Positions 40,159-48,876 are shown, counted from the first letter of the stretch. The stretch: DNA of 64,000 nucleotides from Halorhabdus salina (GCF_013839425.1 NZ_JACDNP010000007.1:62001-126000), one strand, 5' to 3'. Translations and numbers: made by a program. Notes: generated by a model from the sequence alone, not told the origin.

Positions 40159-41235
40159 ATGGGACAGACCGCTCACGGGCGATTCGCGTCTGCGTCTCGA
40201 CTGCGAGTGGACGAACCGATTGCGGTGACCGTCTCGCGGGTCGCACTCGCTTCGATCGCCGCCGCCTTCGCGGTGGCTGCCGCTGTCGGGATTCGGCTGG
40301 GAATGGAGGCTCAGGCCGCGATCTATCTTTTCGGGATGGTCGCGCTAAACCTTCCCCACGGCGGGTACGAACACTTCAACAACATCCGCCAGCGCGGCCT
40401 GACCTTTCAGTGGCGGTACGTCGCCGGGTACCTGGCGCTGATCGGGGCGTTCATCGGCCTGTTTATGGTTGCGCCGGTGGCGGGACTGACACTGGCAATC
40501 GTCGTCGCGGTCCTGAAAGGCGGCTACGGTGGCCTCCACGTCATGGACGCTGTGACTGGCAGTGGTCACCTCCGGTCGGCATCACAGCGACACCTCGCCG
40601 CACTGGTCCGTGGCGGCACGGTCATGGCGGTCCCGATCGTCTTCTGGCCGGGCACGTTCGAGACGTTCAGTGCGTACATGGTCAGCATCTTCGATCCGGG
40701 CGCACTCGCGCAGTTCAGTCACCTCTTCGGGGTGACGCGCCCGCTGATCGCCGTCGGGTTCGGGACGCTCGCTGTCGCTCACTTGTCCTGGGGATACCTG
40801 GGGCGGGACGGCAGCGGAGCCTGGCTCCTCGACGCCGCCGAGACGCTCCTGTTGGTCGGGTACTTCGCGGTCGTCCCGGTGGTCGTGGCGGTCGGGCTGT
40901 ACTTTCCCTTGTGGTACTCGCTTCGACAGACCGGGAGGCACGTGGCCGTCGAAGACGACATCCCGGCCGAGGGCGGAATCCTCGCTGGATTGCTCGACAA
41001 CGACGATCCCCGCGTCGTGGCGATGACAGCCTGGGGCGTGTTGATCGTCGGGGCCGTCGCGACCGCGACGGTCGTCGGCGCGATCTATCTGGCTGCGACC
41101 CGACCACTGGCCGGCGCACCGCTGCTTGCGGGCGGTGTGGCGTTCTGGAGTATCGCGATCAGCATCATCGCGCTGCCACACGTACTCGTCGGATCGTTTT
41201 TAGACCAGGGCCGCGGTATCTGGTATGTGCCTTAA
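40159..41235 (+). CDS. brp: Beta-carotene 15,15'-dioxygenase, Brp/Blh family
   Basis: Brp/Blh cleaves beta-carotene to two retinals, supplying the rhodopsin chromophore. The 358-residue membrane protein has about eight to ten helices. Family histidines are in NLPHGGYEHFNN (near residue 75), GGLHVMDAV (near 130), WYSLRQTGRHVA (near 255) and ALPHVLVGSFLDQ at the C-terminus; four such His positions coordinate the iron in this family. crtI follows directly, and a Bat-box-like palindrome lies upstream. The start at 40159 (MGQTAHG) is preferred to an open upstream extension. Confidence 0.92.
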   Translation: MGQTAHGRFASASRLRVDEPIAVTVSRVALASIAAAFAVAAAVGIRLGMEAQAAIYLFGMVALNLPHGGYEHFNNIRQRGLTFQWRYVAGYLALIGAFIGLFMVAPVAGLTLAIVVAVLKGGYGGLHVMDAVTGSGHLRSASQRHLAALVRGGTVMAVPIVFWPGTFETFSAYMVSIFDPGALAQFSHLFGVTRPLIAVGFGTLAVAHLSWGYLGRDGSGAWLLDAAETLLLVGYFAVVPVVVAVGLYFPLWYSLRQTGRHVAVEDDIPAEGGILAGLLDNDDPRVVAMTAWGVLIVGAVATATVVGAIYLAATRPLAGAPLLAGGVAFWSIAISIIALPHVLVGSFLDQGRGIWYVP

Positions 41236-41236
41236 C

Positions 41237-42820
41237 ATGCGCAAGGAATCTCCGCTTGCGGGCGAGACGATCGACGTGATCGGCGGCGGCTTTGGCGGCC
41301 TCACCACGGCCTGTTACCTGGCTGACGCCGGTGCTGACGTGACCGTCCTCGAACGCCAGGACCGCCTCGGTGGCGCGGCAAACGTACTCGAAACCGACGG
41401 GTTTCGCTTCGATACCGGTCCCTCTTGGTATCTGATGCCGGATGTGTTCGAACGGTTTTTCGACCATTTCGGCCACGACCCAGAGGACTTCTACACCCTT
41501 CACCAACTGGATCCGCAGTATCGGGTGTTCTACCGCGATAGCGATCCAGTGCCGGGTGCCGGGACGCCCTCCGACGACGATATCGATCCTCCCTGTGACT
41601 GGGTGACGATCACCTCCGACCTCGGGCGGACGCGCCGAACCTTCGCAGCCTACGAGGCCGGCGGCGGCGAGGCCTTCGACGCCTATCTCGCGGAGGCCGA
41701 ACACACGTACGACGTGGGGATGGAGCACTTCGTCTACGAGGATCGGTCTCGCTTCCGGGACCTCATCGACCTCGACGTCGTTCGGCTCGGTCCGGGGCTG
41801 AAAATGCTCGGATCGATGCAGGATCACGTCGCCTCCCACGTCGAGAACCCGAAACTCCAGCAACTCCTGCAGTACACGCTCGTGTTCCTGGGGGGCGCGC
41901 CACACAACACGCCGGCGCTGTACAACCTCATGGCCCATGTCGATTTCAATCTCGGCGTCTACTATCCCGAGGGCGGGATGTACAGCGTCGTGGAGGGGCT
42001 GGCCGACCTCGGCGAGGAGCTCGGCGTCACGTACCGAACGAACGCCGAAGTGACCGATCTCCAGTCGACGACGACCGGCTTTGCACTCCAGACCAGCGAG
42101 GGGCGGCGTCGGGCTGACAGGGTTGTGTCCAACGCTCCACAGGCTCACGTCGAACGCGAGTTGCTCTCGCCGGGCAACAGGGATCACGCCCTCGATCACT
42201 GGGACGACCAGACCTACGCGCCCTCCGCGCTCCTGCTGTATCTCGGCGTCGAGGGCGACGTCGGGCCGCTGGCCCATCATTCGCTGGTGTTCCCCGACGA
42301 TTGGGACCCCCATTTCGAAGCGATTTTCGAAGACCCAGCTTGGCCGGACGATCCCGCCTACTACCTCGCGGTGCCGTCCCTGACCGACGACGGGGTCGCG
42401 CCCGACGGCCACCATGCGGTGGTGGCGCTCCTGCCGATCGCTCCGGGACTAGACGACACGCCAGAGCGTCGCCAGGAGTACCGTGATCTGGTTCTAGACG
42501 ACTTGGCCGACAACGTCGGCGTCGACATCCGCGATCGGATCGTCTACGAGTCTTCGATGTGCGTCAGTGACTTCGCCGAGCGGTTGAACTACCCGCAAGG
42601 GACGGCACTGGGCCTTGCCCACACGCTATTCCAGACTGGCCCGATGCGACCGTCCCACCGAGCCAAATCCGTCGATGGGCTGTACTACGTCGGCGGGTTC
42701 ACGTCGCCGGGGATCGGCGTGCCGATGGCGTTTATCAGTGGCCAGCACGCCGCCGATGCCGTTCTCGAAGATGCGCGGGGGAAGCGTGACCTGCTGTCGA
42801 GACTTGGGATTGCGCGCTGA
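41237..42820 (+). CDS. crtI: Phytoene desaturase (CrtI family)
   Basis: CrtI introduces double bases of conjugation into phytoene to make lycopene, upstream of lycopene cyclase. The roughly 527-residue flavoprotein has the dinucleotide fold IDVIGGGFGGLTTACYLADAG and VLERQDRLGGAANV at the N-terminus, the substrate-binding GFRFDTGPSWYLMPDVFERF, and the C-terminal FAD segment GLYYVGGFTSPGIGVPMAFISG. The start is either ATG at 41237, just after the brp stop, or ATG at 41225, which overlaps brp by 11 bases; both give the same fold. It is co-transcribed with brp. Confidence 0.92.
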   Translation: MRKESPLAGETIDVIGGGFGGLTTACYLADAGADVTVLERQDRLGGAANVLETDGFRFDTGPSWYLMPDVFERFFDHFGHDPEDFYTLHQLDPQYRVFYRDSDPVPGAGTPSDDDIDPPCDWVTITSDLGRTRRTFAAYEAGGGEAFDAYLAEAEHTYDVGMEHFVYEDRSRFRDLIDLDVVRLGPGLKMLGSMQDHVASHVENPKLQQLLQYTLVFLGGAPHNTPALYNLMAHVDFNLGVYYPEGGMYSVVEGLADLGEELGVTYRTNAEVTDLQSTTTGFALQTSEGRRRADRVVSNAPQAHVERELLSPGNRDHALDHWDDQTYAPSALLLYLGVEGDVGPLAHHSLVFPDDWDPHFEAIFEDPAWPDDPAYYLAVPSLTDDGVAPDGHHAVVALLPIAPGLDDTPERRQEYRDLVLDDLADNVGVDIRDRIVYESSMCVSDFAERLNYPQGTALGLAHTLFQTGPMRPSHRAKSVDGLYYVGGFTSPGIGVPMAFISGQHAADAVLEDARGKRDLLSRLGIAR

Positions 42821-42868
42821 GATCGACAGCCCTGACCTTTAGGGCGATCGTCCGTGTACGTCCGTCTC

Positions 42869-44881
42869 ATGAGCGAGTCAGCCGAGGGTCGTCATCTCCT
42901 CCGGGTCGGGGACAATCCGGATGGTCCCCCGCTGCCGGCCGACGCGCTACGATCCCGGGCAGGGACCGTAGCGGTGGACACTGAACGTGATTTCCAAGCC
43001 GCCCGCTCGCAGGTCGAATCCGGGGCCGTCGACTGCGTGATCGCCGACCACTCCGCGGATGGATTCGACGGGTTGTCGCTGCTTGAAGCGATTCGACAGA
43101 CGCGCCCGAACTTTCCGGTGTTCTTGCTCCCGACGAGTGACGACGGCGACGTCGCACGGCGCGCCGTCAGGGCCGACGTGACGGCATTCGTCCCGCAGTC
43201 CTCGCCGGATCTTGCGACGCAGGTTCTCGAGGAACTCGACGACGCCGTGCCCGCCACCCACGAAGATCGGATCAGGATGCCGATCCACGACCGGACGGCA
43301 ACCGAGGAGCAACGTCTCAAAGAGCGCGCCTTAGACGAGGCCCCGGTCGGGATCACGATCGGCGATGCGACCGAGCCGGACGAGCCCCTGATCTACGTCA
43401 ACGACTCCTTCGAGGCAATCACCGGCTACGACAAGGAGGAGGCGATCGGCGTCAACTGTCGATTCCTGCAGGGCGAAGACACCGACGCCGAGACGACCGT
43501 CGAGATCCGCGAGGCCGTCGAAAATGAAGCGCCAGTGTCGGCCGAACTATTGAACTACCGAAAAGACGGTTCGACGTTCTGGAACAACCTGGCTATCTCG
43601 CCGATCCGCGACGACGACGGCGACGTGACCAACTTCGTCGCCTTCCAGCAGGACGTGACCGAGCGCAAGGAAGCCGAAGCCGCGATCCGGGAGGAACGAG
43701 AGACGCTCCGTCGGTTGCTCGATCGCGTCGAGGGGCTCGTTGGTGACCTCTCTGAAATCCTGGTCCGGGCGAACAATCGGACCGAGATCCACCAGATGAC
43801 GGTCGATCGAATCGGCTCCGGTGAGGAGTTCGACCGGGCCTGGATCGGCACGTACGATCCGACCGCCCACACCGTCTCAATCGCGGAGTATAGCGAGGAC
43901 GGTCCCGAGGCCGTGAGGATTGCTCTCGACGAGGGTCGACCGGGCGCTGATCGTATCGCGGCGGCCCTCGAAACGGATTCGATTCAGCGACTCGGTGACG
44001 CGACGACACTCGACCCACCAGTCGGCTTCGACTCGGGGCAGGCTGGGTCGGGCGTGCTCATTCCGCTCTCCTATCGCCGGACGACCTACGGCGTCCTTTC
44101 GGTTTTCGACGCCGACCCGGCGGCCTTTGACGAGACTGAACGGGCGATTCTGGGCGCGCTCGGTCGGGTGATCGGCGCGGCGATCAACGACGTCCTCAGC
44201 AAGCGGACGGTCACGACTGACGTCACGATTACGATTGAAGTCGATCTCCAGGACCCGTCGCTGTTCCTCGTTAACCTCGCGAATACGGCGACCGACCCGA
44301 TCGTCTATCGTGGTACCCAGGTCCACGATGACGGGCGCGTCGCGTTCCTGTTTGCCGTCTCCGAAGCCGACGAAGCCGCAGTCCTCGGGGCCGAGGACCG
44401 CTACGAGGCCGTCACGGACGTGTCAGTCCTCTCGACGGCCGACGGGGAGTGTGTCGTCGAGATCGTCACCGCTGGCGCAGAGTTCGTCGACGCACTCGCG
44501 AGCTACGGGGCAGATGTCGAGACGATCTCGATCGACAACGAGAGCGTTCGCGTCCGCTTTACCGTCGCTACCGAGCAAAATGGCCGGGCGATCGTCGAGG
44601 AACTCGAAACGGCCTACGACGTTGTCGAACTGATCGCGTATCACGAGTCCGAGGACGCCGACGAGACTCCGCGATCGTTCGCGGCAGCTGTCGAGGCCGA
44701 GCTGACCGATCGGCAACTGACGGCACTGAAAAAGGCCTACACGAGTGGATTCTTCGAGTGGCCCCGCCAGTGTGAGGGTGAGGATCTCGCCGAATCGATG
44801 GATGTGGTTCCCTCGACGTACTATCAGCACCTCCGGACGGCCGAGAAGAAACTCATGCGAGCGTTCTTCGAAGACGACTAA
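42869..44881 (+). CDS. bat: Bacterioopsin transcriptional activator Bat with LOV domain
   Basis: Bat activates bop and the retinal genes in Halobacterium. This 670-residue homologue has a degenerate receiver-like N-terminus (residues 10-125) and a PAS domain (about 145-270) of LOV type: GVNCRFLQG with Cys197, the position that bonds flavin, plus LLNYRKDG, FWNNLAISP and FQQDVTE. It continues with a short coiled coil, a GAF domain (about 295-445), a Bat middle domain and a C-terminal HTH_10 (LTDRQLTALKKAYTSGFFEWP...STYYQHLRTAEKKL). It follows crtI by 48 bases. ATG at 42869 is preferred to GTG at 42854. Blue-light sensing is inferred from motif. Confidence 0.92.
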   Translation: MSESAEGRHLLRVGDNPDGPPLPADALRSRAGTVAVDTERDFQAARSQVESGAVDCVIADHSADGFDGLSLLEAIRQTRPNFPVFLLPTSDDGDVARRAVRADVTAFVPQSSPDLATQVLEELDDAVPATHEDRIRMPIHDRTATEEQRLKERALDEAPVGITIGDATEPDEPLIYVNDSFEAITGYDKEEAIGVNCRFLQGEDTDAETTVEIREAVENEAPVSAELLNYRKDGSTFWNNLAISPIRDDDGDVTNFVAFQQDVTERKEAEAAIREERETLRRLLDRVEGLVGDLSEILVRANNRTEIHQMTVDRIGSGEEFDRAWIGTYDPTAHTVSIAEYSEDGPEAVRIALDEGRPGADRIAAALETDSIQRLGDATTLDPPVGFDSGQAGSGVLIPLSYRRTTYGVLSVFDADPAAFDETERAILGALGRVIGAAINDVLSKRTVTTDVTITIEVDLQDPSLFLVNLANTATDPIVYRGTQVHDDGRVAFLFAVSEADEAAVLGAEDRYEAVTDVSVLSTADGECVVEIVTAGAEFVDALASYGADVETISIDNESVRVRFTVATEQNGRAIVEELETAYDVVELIAYHESEDADETPRSFAAAVEAELTDRQLTALKKAYTSGFFEWPRQCEGEDLAESMDVVPSTYYQHLRTAEKKLMRAFFEDD

Positions 44882-44934
44882 CCCACTCTCTGTGAGCGAT
44901 GACTTCCCCGACTGCCACCGCCTTCCGGTGGTTA

Positions 44935-45357
44935 TTATTCAAGATAGGACCGGAGCGTCTGCAGTGTCGCCGTCACCGCTTGCTCGATTCTCGTTTCGAT
45001 GACACTCGTCGGGATGGCATCGAGGACGGCCGCCGGCAGCCGGACCGCCATCGAGCAGGTTACCCGCGTCCCGTTGTCAGTGGCGGCAAGCCGATACCGG
45101 ACCGTTCCATCAAGTGCACCGGACAGCGAGCGGACGAGCCGGGTCGGTGGGCGACGGAGGCTGTCGGTCAGCTGGCCCGAAAGCGTGACGCCGGCGAGTT
45201 CGTATTCATACCGGGTCGTAAACCCTTCCTCTGGCGGCGTCGCGCTGACGGTGATCAGGCCGGGCGTAATCTTCACCTGGTTTCGGGGGTCAGCCAGGAA
45301 TTGGAAGCCCGTCCTGGGGGGCACGCCGACCGTGATCGAAGCTTCGTGTGTGAACAC
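44935..45357 (-). CDS. SRPBCC (START/polyketide cyclase-like) protein
   Basis: This 140-residue protein has the helix-grip fold of the SRPBCC superfamily: ASITVGVPPRTGFQFLADPRNQVKI at the start, a curved sheet (TRYEYELAGVTLSGQLTD, GTVRYRLAATDNGTRVTCSMAVRL) and a long C-terminal helix. Such proteins hold hydrophobic ligands, so carotenoid or retinal handling is conceivable given the neighbours, but that is inference. GTG at 45357 has GGTGAT five bases upstream; a TTG at 45363 is less likely. It is convergent with bat, and its upstream region contains a Bat-box-like palindrome. Confidence 0.82.
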   Translation of the reverse strand: MFTHEASITVGVPPRTGFQFLADPRNQVKITPGLITVSATPPEEGFTTRYEYELAGVTLSGQLTDSLRRPPTRLVRSLSGALDGTVRYRLAATDNGTRVTCSMAVRLPAAVLDAIPTSVIETRIEQAVTATLQTLRSYLE

Positions 45358-45467
45358 TTCCAATCACCACTCCGAGGTGGATACACGCGGCGAGCGGTCG
45401 GTGTCCCGTAACGACACCTGGCTCGACCGCTATACGCTGGTTCGTTCGTCACCAAGTTGTAGCTTGT

Positions 45468-45483
45468 ACCGAACTGATTTGGT
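45468..45483 (-). promoter_or_regulatory. Bat-box-like palindrome between SRPBCC gene and crtY transcript
   Basis: The plus strand reads ACCGAACTGATTTGGT, one base different from the box of the rhodopsin gene. On the minus strand the centre reads ATCAGTT, as in the brp box, with an AT-rich TACAAGCTACAAC about 16 bases further on, which points toward the SRPBCC gene. It is 163 bases from the plus-strand ORF at 45646, so that gene is a less likely target. Confidence 0.55.
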
Positions 45484-45587
45484 CGCGTGTCAATCGGTAC
45501 TGACCACAGTTGCAGTGGCAGTGCATCGTCAGCAGCGGATTCAGAACGCGCCCACACACTTTGGCGTCGAAGCGGCTGCGTTACCGA

Positions 45588-45615
45588 CCCCAATTGAGTG
45601 GGTGGACTTTTGAGG
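45588..45615 (+). promoter_or_regulatory. Degenerate Bat-box-like element and TATA for the crtY transcript
   Basis: CCCCAATTGAGTGGGT (45588-45603) matches 12 of 16 positions of the rhodopsin-gene box. It is followed by GACTTTTGAGG (45605-45615), a TATA-like element. The spacing box-TATA-ATG (about 14 and 36 bases to the ATG at 45646) is almost the same as at the rhodopsin gene (13 and 36). This supports transcription starting just before the small ORF. Confidence 0.42.
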
Positions 45616-45645
45616 CGTGATGCGGACGTAGCTGTACTATCAGCC

Positions 45646-45768
45646 ATGGAAAACCGAGCGACCGTCGCGATAGGGACAGATGACTGGGTCTGCCTGACAG
45701 TGCTGAGCGTTCCAGGGGACGACGCTCGGACTGTCCTGTCGGTCCCGGTGGGGGCGATATGGTCCTGA
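45646..45768 (+). CDS. Candidate 40-residue leader protein overlapping crtY
   Basis: This ORF starts MENRATVAIGTDDWVCLTVL and ends in VGAIWS, with a stop inside the crtY start region (10-base overlap: the crtY ATG at 45759 lies within its last codons). Codon third positions are mostly G or C. A TATA-like element lies 36 bases upstream and no other start is closer, so a ribosome on this mRNA would meet this ATG first; it could couple or attenuate crtY translation. It has one cysteine and no recognised domain, and does not look like Brz or Brb. It may still be a chance ORF. Confidence 0.45.
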   Translation: MENRATVAIGTDDWVCLTVLSVPGDDARTVLSVPVGAIWS

Positions 45769-46517
45769 CCTACCTGCAATTCACGCTGCTGTTCGTCGGC
45801 GTGCCGATTGTCGCCCTCGCCACAGCCCTGTTCGTCACTCATCGGTTTCATCCGGCACAGCTTGCAGGCACGGGGCTGTTACTCGGCGTCGCCCTCGTCT
45901 ATACGCTCCCGTGGGATGCTTATCTTATCCGGACGGGCGTCTGGGAATACGGCTCGATCGTCGTCGGGCACGTCGGAGCCGTCCCCTACGAGGAAGTGCT
46001 GTTCATCGGGGGCCAGACCGTGTTGACCGGGCTGTGGACGGCGATGGTGGTCCGGCCAGACGGGGCGGGATCGTCCGTCACGCCACGGCAGCGAGCAGCT
46101 GGCGTCGTGGGTGGGCTACTCGTCGGTGCGCTGGGCCTGCTCGCTCTGACCGCGACGACGTTCCGGTATCTCGGTGCAATCTTGGCGTGGGCAGGGCCAG
46201 TGCTTGCCCTTCAGTGGGGGTTTGGCTGGCCCGTCCTGCTGGCAAGAGGGCGTGGCGTATTGGGCGCGCTGGCAGTGCCCACGGCGTATCTCTGGGTGGC
46301 CGATCGGCTGGCAATCGGCCTCGGGCTGTGGACGTTCTCGCCGACGTACACGACCGGCGTGACGTTGCTCGGCCTCCCGATCGAGGAAGCGATGTTCTTC
46401 CTGATGACGAATCTCTTCCTCGTCCAGGGACTGGTCCTGTTCGGCTGGGTCGTCGAACGCGGCGCGCTTCCGTCACTCTCGGCGCTCCTTGGAACCGTTC
46501 CGGAGCGAACGAAGTGA
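45759..46517 (+). CDS. crtY: Lycopene beta-cyclase, CrtYcd membrane type
   Basis: The enzyme cyclises lycopene to beta-carotene, the substrate of Brp. This 252-residue membrane protein carries two tandem lycopene cyclase domains. In the first, YTLPWDAYLIRTGVWEYG and GAVPYEEVLFIGGQTVL contain the family's paired acidic residues. In the second, VADRLAIGLGLWTFSPTYTTG and LPIEEAMFFLMTNLFLVQG repeat the pattern. About six to seven helices are present. The ATG at 45759 overlaps a 40-codon ORF. It is convergent with the MFS gene, 61 bases apart. Confidence 0.93.
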   Translation: MVLTYLQFTLLFVGVPIVALATALFVTHRFHPAQLAGTGLLLGVALVYTLPWDAYLIRTGVWEYGSIVVGHVGAVPYEEVLFIGGQTVLTGLWTAMVVRPDGAGSSVTPRQRAAGVVGGLLVGALGLLALTATTFRYLGAILAWAGPVLALQWGFGWPVLLARGRGVLGALAVPTAYLWVADRLAIGLGLWTFSPTYTTGVTLLGLPIEEAMFFLMTNLFLVQGLVLFGWVVERGALPSLSALLGTVPERTK

Positions 46518-46578
46518 ATCGGTCGGCCCCGCGTGCCCGACCGCCCGGCGTATGAGACGATCGGCGTCCACCGAGCAG

Positions 46579-47874
46579 TCAATCGTCGGCTGGCGTCGGC
46601 TCGACGGGCGGTTCCTGCAAATATGCCTGTCGCGCCGTGAGCACGTAGGCCGTCGTCGCGACGGCGATGAATCCGGCAGCCAGGACGAACCCGGCTTCCG
46701 TCGAGACGAAATCCATCGTCGTCCCGACGAGGACCGGGCCCGCGACCTGGCCGACTTTCCAGGAGATCGATCGCAGCGACATCGCACTGGCCACCGAGTC
46801 GTACCGTTCGCCCTCGTCGACGAACAGCGACATGCTGGCCGGCAGGCGGATCGAGTCGGCCACGCCCAAAAGCGAGTACGCGAAAAACAGCGTGACGAAG
46901 GCACCACCGAGGACCTGTGTGTCGCCGAGGAGCCCGATCCGTATTGGCTCGATCCGCCCCTCGAAGAACGCGGCCAGCGGGATGATTGCCGTCCCAACAC
47001 CATACAGGAACGCACCGAGGGCGACGAAGCGATACTCGTGGCCGAACCGATCCGTGAGCGTCCCGACGTAGCCCTGCATGAGTGCCTTCGTGAGCTTGCC
47101 GCCGGCCATGATCCACCCGATCGCGAACGCGGAGATGCCGAACGTCGTCCGTGCGTAGATCGGGAGGAAAATGATGACGGCCATCTTCCCGAAACTGAAC
47201 GCGAACCGAAAGCCGACCAGTGCCCGGAGCGTCGGCAAGCCGAGCAGCGACCGGAACGCGTCGAGACCGCCAGCCTCGTCCGGACTTGTCTGCCCGCCGG
47301 GATCGTCACGCAGGAACGCCCAGACGAGCAGGAACGAGGCGAGGGTGATCGCCGTCAGTACCAGGTACGGCACGGTGAAGCCGTAGGCAAACAGGAGGTA
47401 GCCGCCGACCAGATCGCCCAGCAGCGACGAGAACGAGGCGACCTGGTTGTACGAGCCAAGCCACAGTCCCTGGCTCGCGTTCGGACTGATCTCCCCGACG
47501 ATCGTTGCCCCCGTGATCCAGAGGACGCTGGCTCCCAGGCCCTGTAGCATTCGGATCAGGATGACGTGGACGGCACTGTCGGCGAAGATGAACCCGACGA
47601 AGACGGCGACGTTTATCAGAAATCCGGCGAGTAGGTACCGCTTGGCGTTGCCCGTATCGACGGACCGCCCCAGCGGCAGGACGACCAGCAACTGCACGAT
47701 TGCAAAGGAGGTACCGAACAGCCCCTCGACGAAACCGGTCGTCTCGAAGAGGTCGGCGTACAGCGCCAGCGCGATGAGAATCGTCGAATACGCTTGACTG
47801 CGCGCAAACGCCGTGCCCGCCAACGCGGCAAACTCCCGGTCGCCCAAGAGCGCGACCGATCGAAACCGTGTCAC
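46579..47874 (-). CDS. Major facilitator superfamily transporter
   Basis: This 431-residue transporter has 12 predicted helices. The MFS loop 2-3 motif appears as LPLGRSVDTGNAKRYLLAG, and the equivalent in the second half as GYVGTLTDRFGHEYR. Substrate is unknown; multidrug-type MFS proteins look similar. It starts with GTG at 47874, 100 bases after the stop of the rhodopsin gene on the same strand, so it may be transcribed by readthrough from that strong promoter. Its place between crtY and the rhodopsin gene is unusual, and a role in moving a carotenoid-related or toxic compound is speculation. Confidence 0.85.
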   Translation of the reverse strand: MTRFRSVALLGDREFAALAGTAFARSQAYSTILIALALYADLFETTGFVEGLFGTSFAIVQLLVVLPLGRSVDTGNAKRYLLAGFLINVAVFVGFIFADSAVHVILIRMLQGLGASVLWITGATIVGEISPNASQGLWLGSYNQVASFSSLLGDLVGGYLLFAYGFTVPYLVLTAITLASFLLVWAFLRDDPGGQTSPDEAGGLDAFRSLLGLPTLRALVGFRFAFSFGKMAVIIFLPIYARTTFGISAFAIGWIMAGGKLTKALMQGYVGTLTDRFGHEYRFVALGAFLYGVGTAIIPLAAFFEGRIEPIRIGLLGDTQVLGGAFVTLFFAYSLLGVADSIRLPASMSLFVDEGERYDSVASAMSLRSISWKVGQVAGPVLVGTTMDFVSTEAGFVLAAGFIAVATTAYVLTARQAYLQEPPVEPTPADD

Positions 47875-47974
47875 GAGAGACCGTTTTTGTGGGTTGTTTA
47901 CGTGGGAAGAAAAATCTCTCGAACTCTCTTCTCGGCGACGTGGCGCGAAAAATGGATTCGGGGTGGAGCCGCGT

Positions 47975-48745
47975 TCAGTCGGCTGCGTGTGCGGATCCGC
48001 TGGACGCCGGCGCGGCGTCGTCCAGCACGTTGTGACTACGCAGCAGGATGATCCCGAAGATCACCTTCGCGGTCACGTCCAGCACGGCGAAGCCGGCCGT
48101 CTCGGGGCCGATCCCGATGACGCCGACACCTTCGGTTCCGATGATCCACCAGATCGGGTAAACCAGCCAGAGGATTCCGATCATGTTCCGGAGCAGTTTG
48201 AACGTACTCCGCGTGTCCGGCGACAACTCGTTGGCTTTGGCCGTCAGGGTCGAGAACAGGAAGTACAGCAACACCAGCAGGAAACCAGTGGAGACGCCCC
48301 ACCAGACGATGCGGAGCGCCTCGGCCTCAAGTCCGGCCGCGCCGGTGAACTGCAGTGTTGCGACGACACCCGTGAGGATCATCAACACGTCCAGGCCGAC
48401 GAGCGTCGAGGTGGTGTTCCGATCAGCACCCGCGAGCAACGCGATGTCGTACAACAACAGCGGCGTCGTCAGGATCCAGTCGGTGTACCGGGCCCAGTAG
48501 ATGGTTTCAGGCTCCTCGAAACTGGTCCCGATGATGTCGTTGACGATTTCGATCGGCAACCGGCCGAACCCTGTCGCCATCGCCAGGTAGTTCACGAACG
48601 CGATCGCCGCGATGAACGTTGTGACGATGTAAAACTTCTTTCGCCGGGAATCCTGTACGTTCCAGCCTGTCGCGATGAAGTACAGCATCCCCAGGAACAT
48701 TCCTGCCGTGCCTGCCCACAGTGATATGTTTGTCAGGTCTGCCAT
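47975..48745 (-). CDS. bop: Bacteriorhodopsin-type light-driven proton pump
   Basis: This 256-residue seven-helix opsin binds retinal at Lys227 ([11 protein letters not shown]). The proton path is intact: Arg86 and Asp89 (acceptor) in [16 protein letters not shown], Asp100 (donor, equivalent to D96), Glu205 and Glu215 (release group, in GTEG and GPET), and Asp223. All spacings equal those of Halobacterium bacteriorhodopsin, so outward proton pumping is expected. The Trp pair in IVWWGVST argues against a xanthorhodopsin-like carotenoid antenna. ATG at 48745 fits the activator-box geometry; ATG at 48760 would add MGSCS. The long cleavable leader of bacteriorhodopsin is absent. Confidence 0.95.
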   Translation of the reverse strand: MADLTNISLWAGTAGMFLGMLYFIATGWNVQDSRRKKFYIVTTFIAAIAFVNYLAMATGFGRLPIEIVNDIIGTSFEEPETIYWARYTDWILTTPLLLYDIALLAGADRNTTSTLVGLDVLMILTGVVATLQFTGAAGLEAEALRIVWWGVSTGFLLVLLYFLFSTLTAKANELSPDTRSTFKLLRNMIGILWLVYPIWWIIGTEGVGVIGIGPETAGFAVLDVTAKVIFGIILLRSHNVLDDAAPASSGSAHAAD

Positions 48746-48786
48746 GCTACAACTACCCATTGTTGCCGGTTCTGGGTAACTATCGT

Positions 48787-48802
48787 ACCAAATCAATTCG
48801 GT
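48787..48802 (-). promoter_or_regulatory. Bat-box-like activator site of the rhodopsin gene
   Basis: On the minus strand ACCGAATTGATTTGGT is centred 49-50 bases before the ATG at 48745 and is followed by GATAGTTA (48778-48785), a TATA-like element. This agrees with the Halobacterium bop promoter, where the activator box sits directly upstream of TATA. Expected transcription start is near 48756, leaving a very short leader. Confidence 0.65.
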
Positions 48803-48876
48803 ATCTGACCGGTCACTCACGCGAGACAGGCCTGTACCGACAGGGTTTCACGGATCCGGGCCGTGGCATACTCCGA

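Noticed and set aside
41165-42415. A 416-codon minus-strand frame antisense to crtI
   Set aside because: CrtI FAD and substrate motifs lie on the plus strand; no motif or promoter supports the antisense frame.
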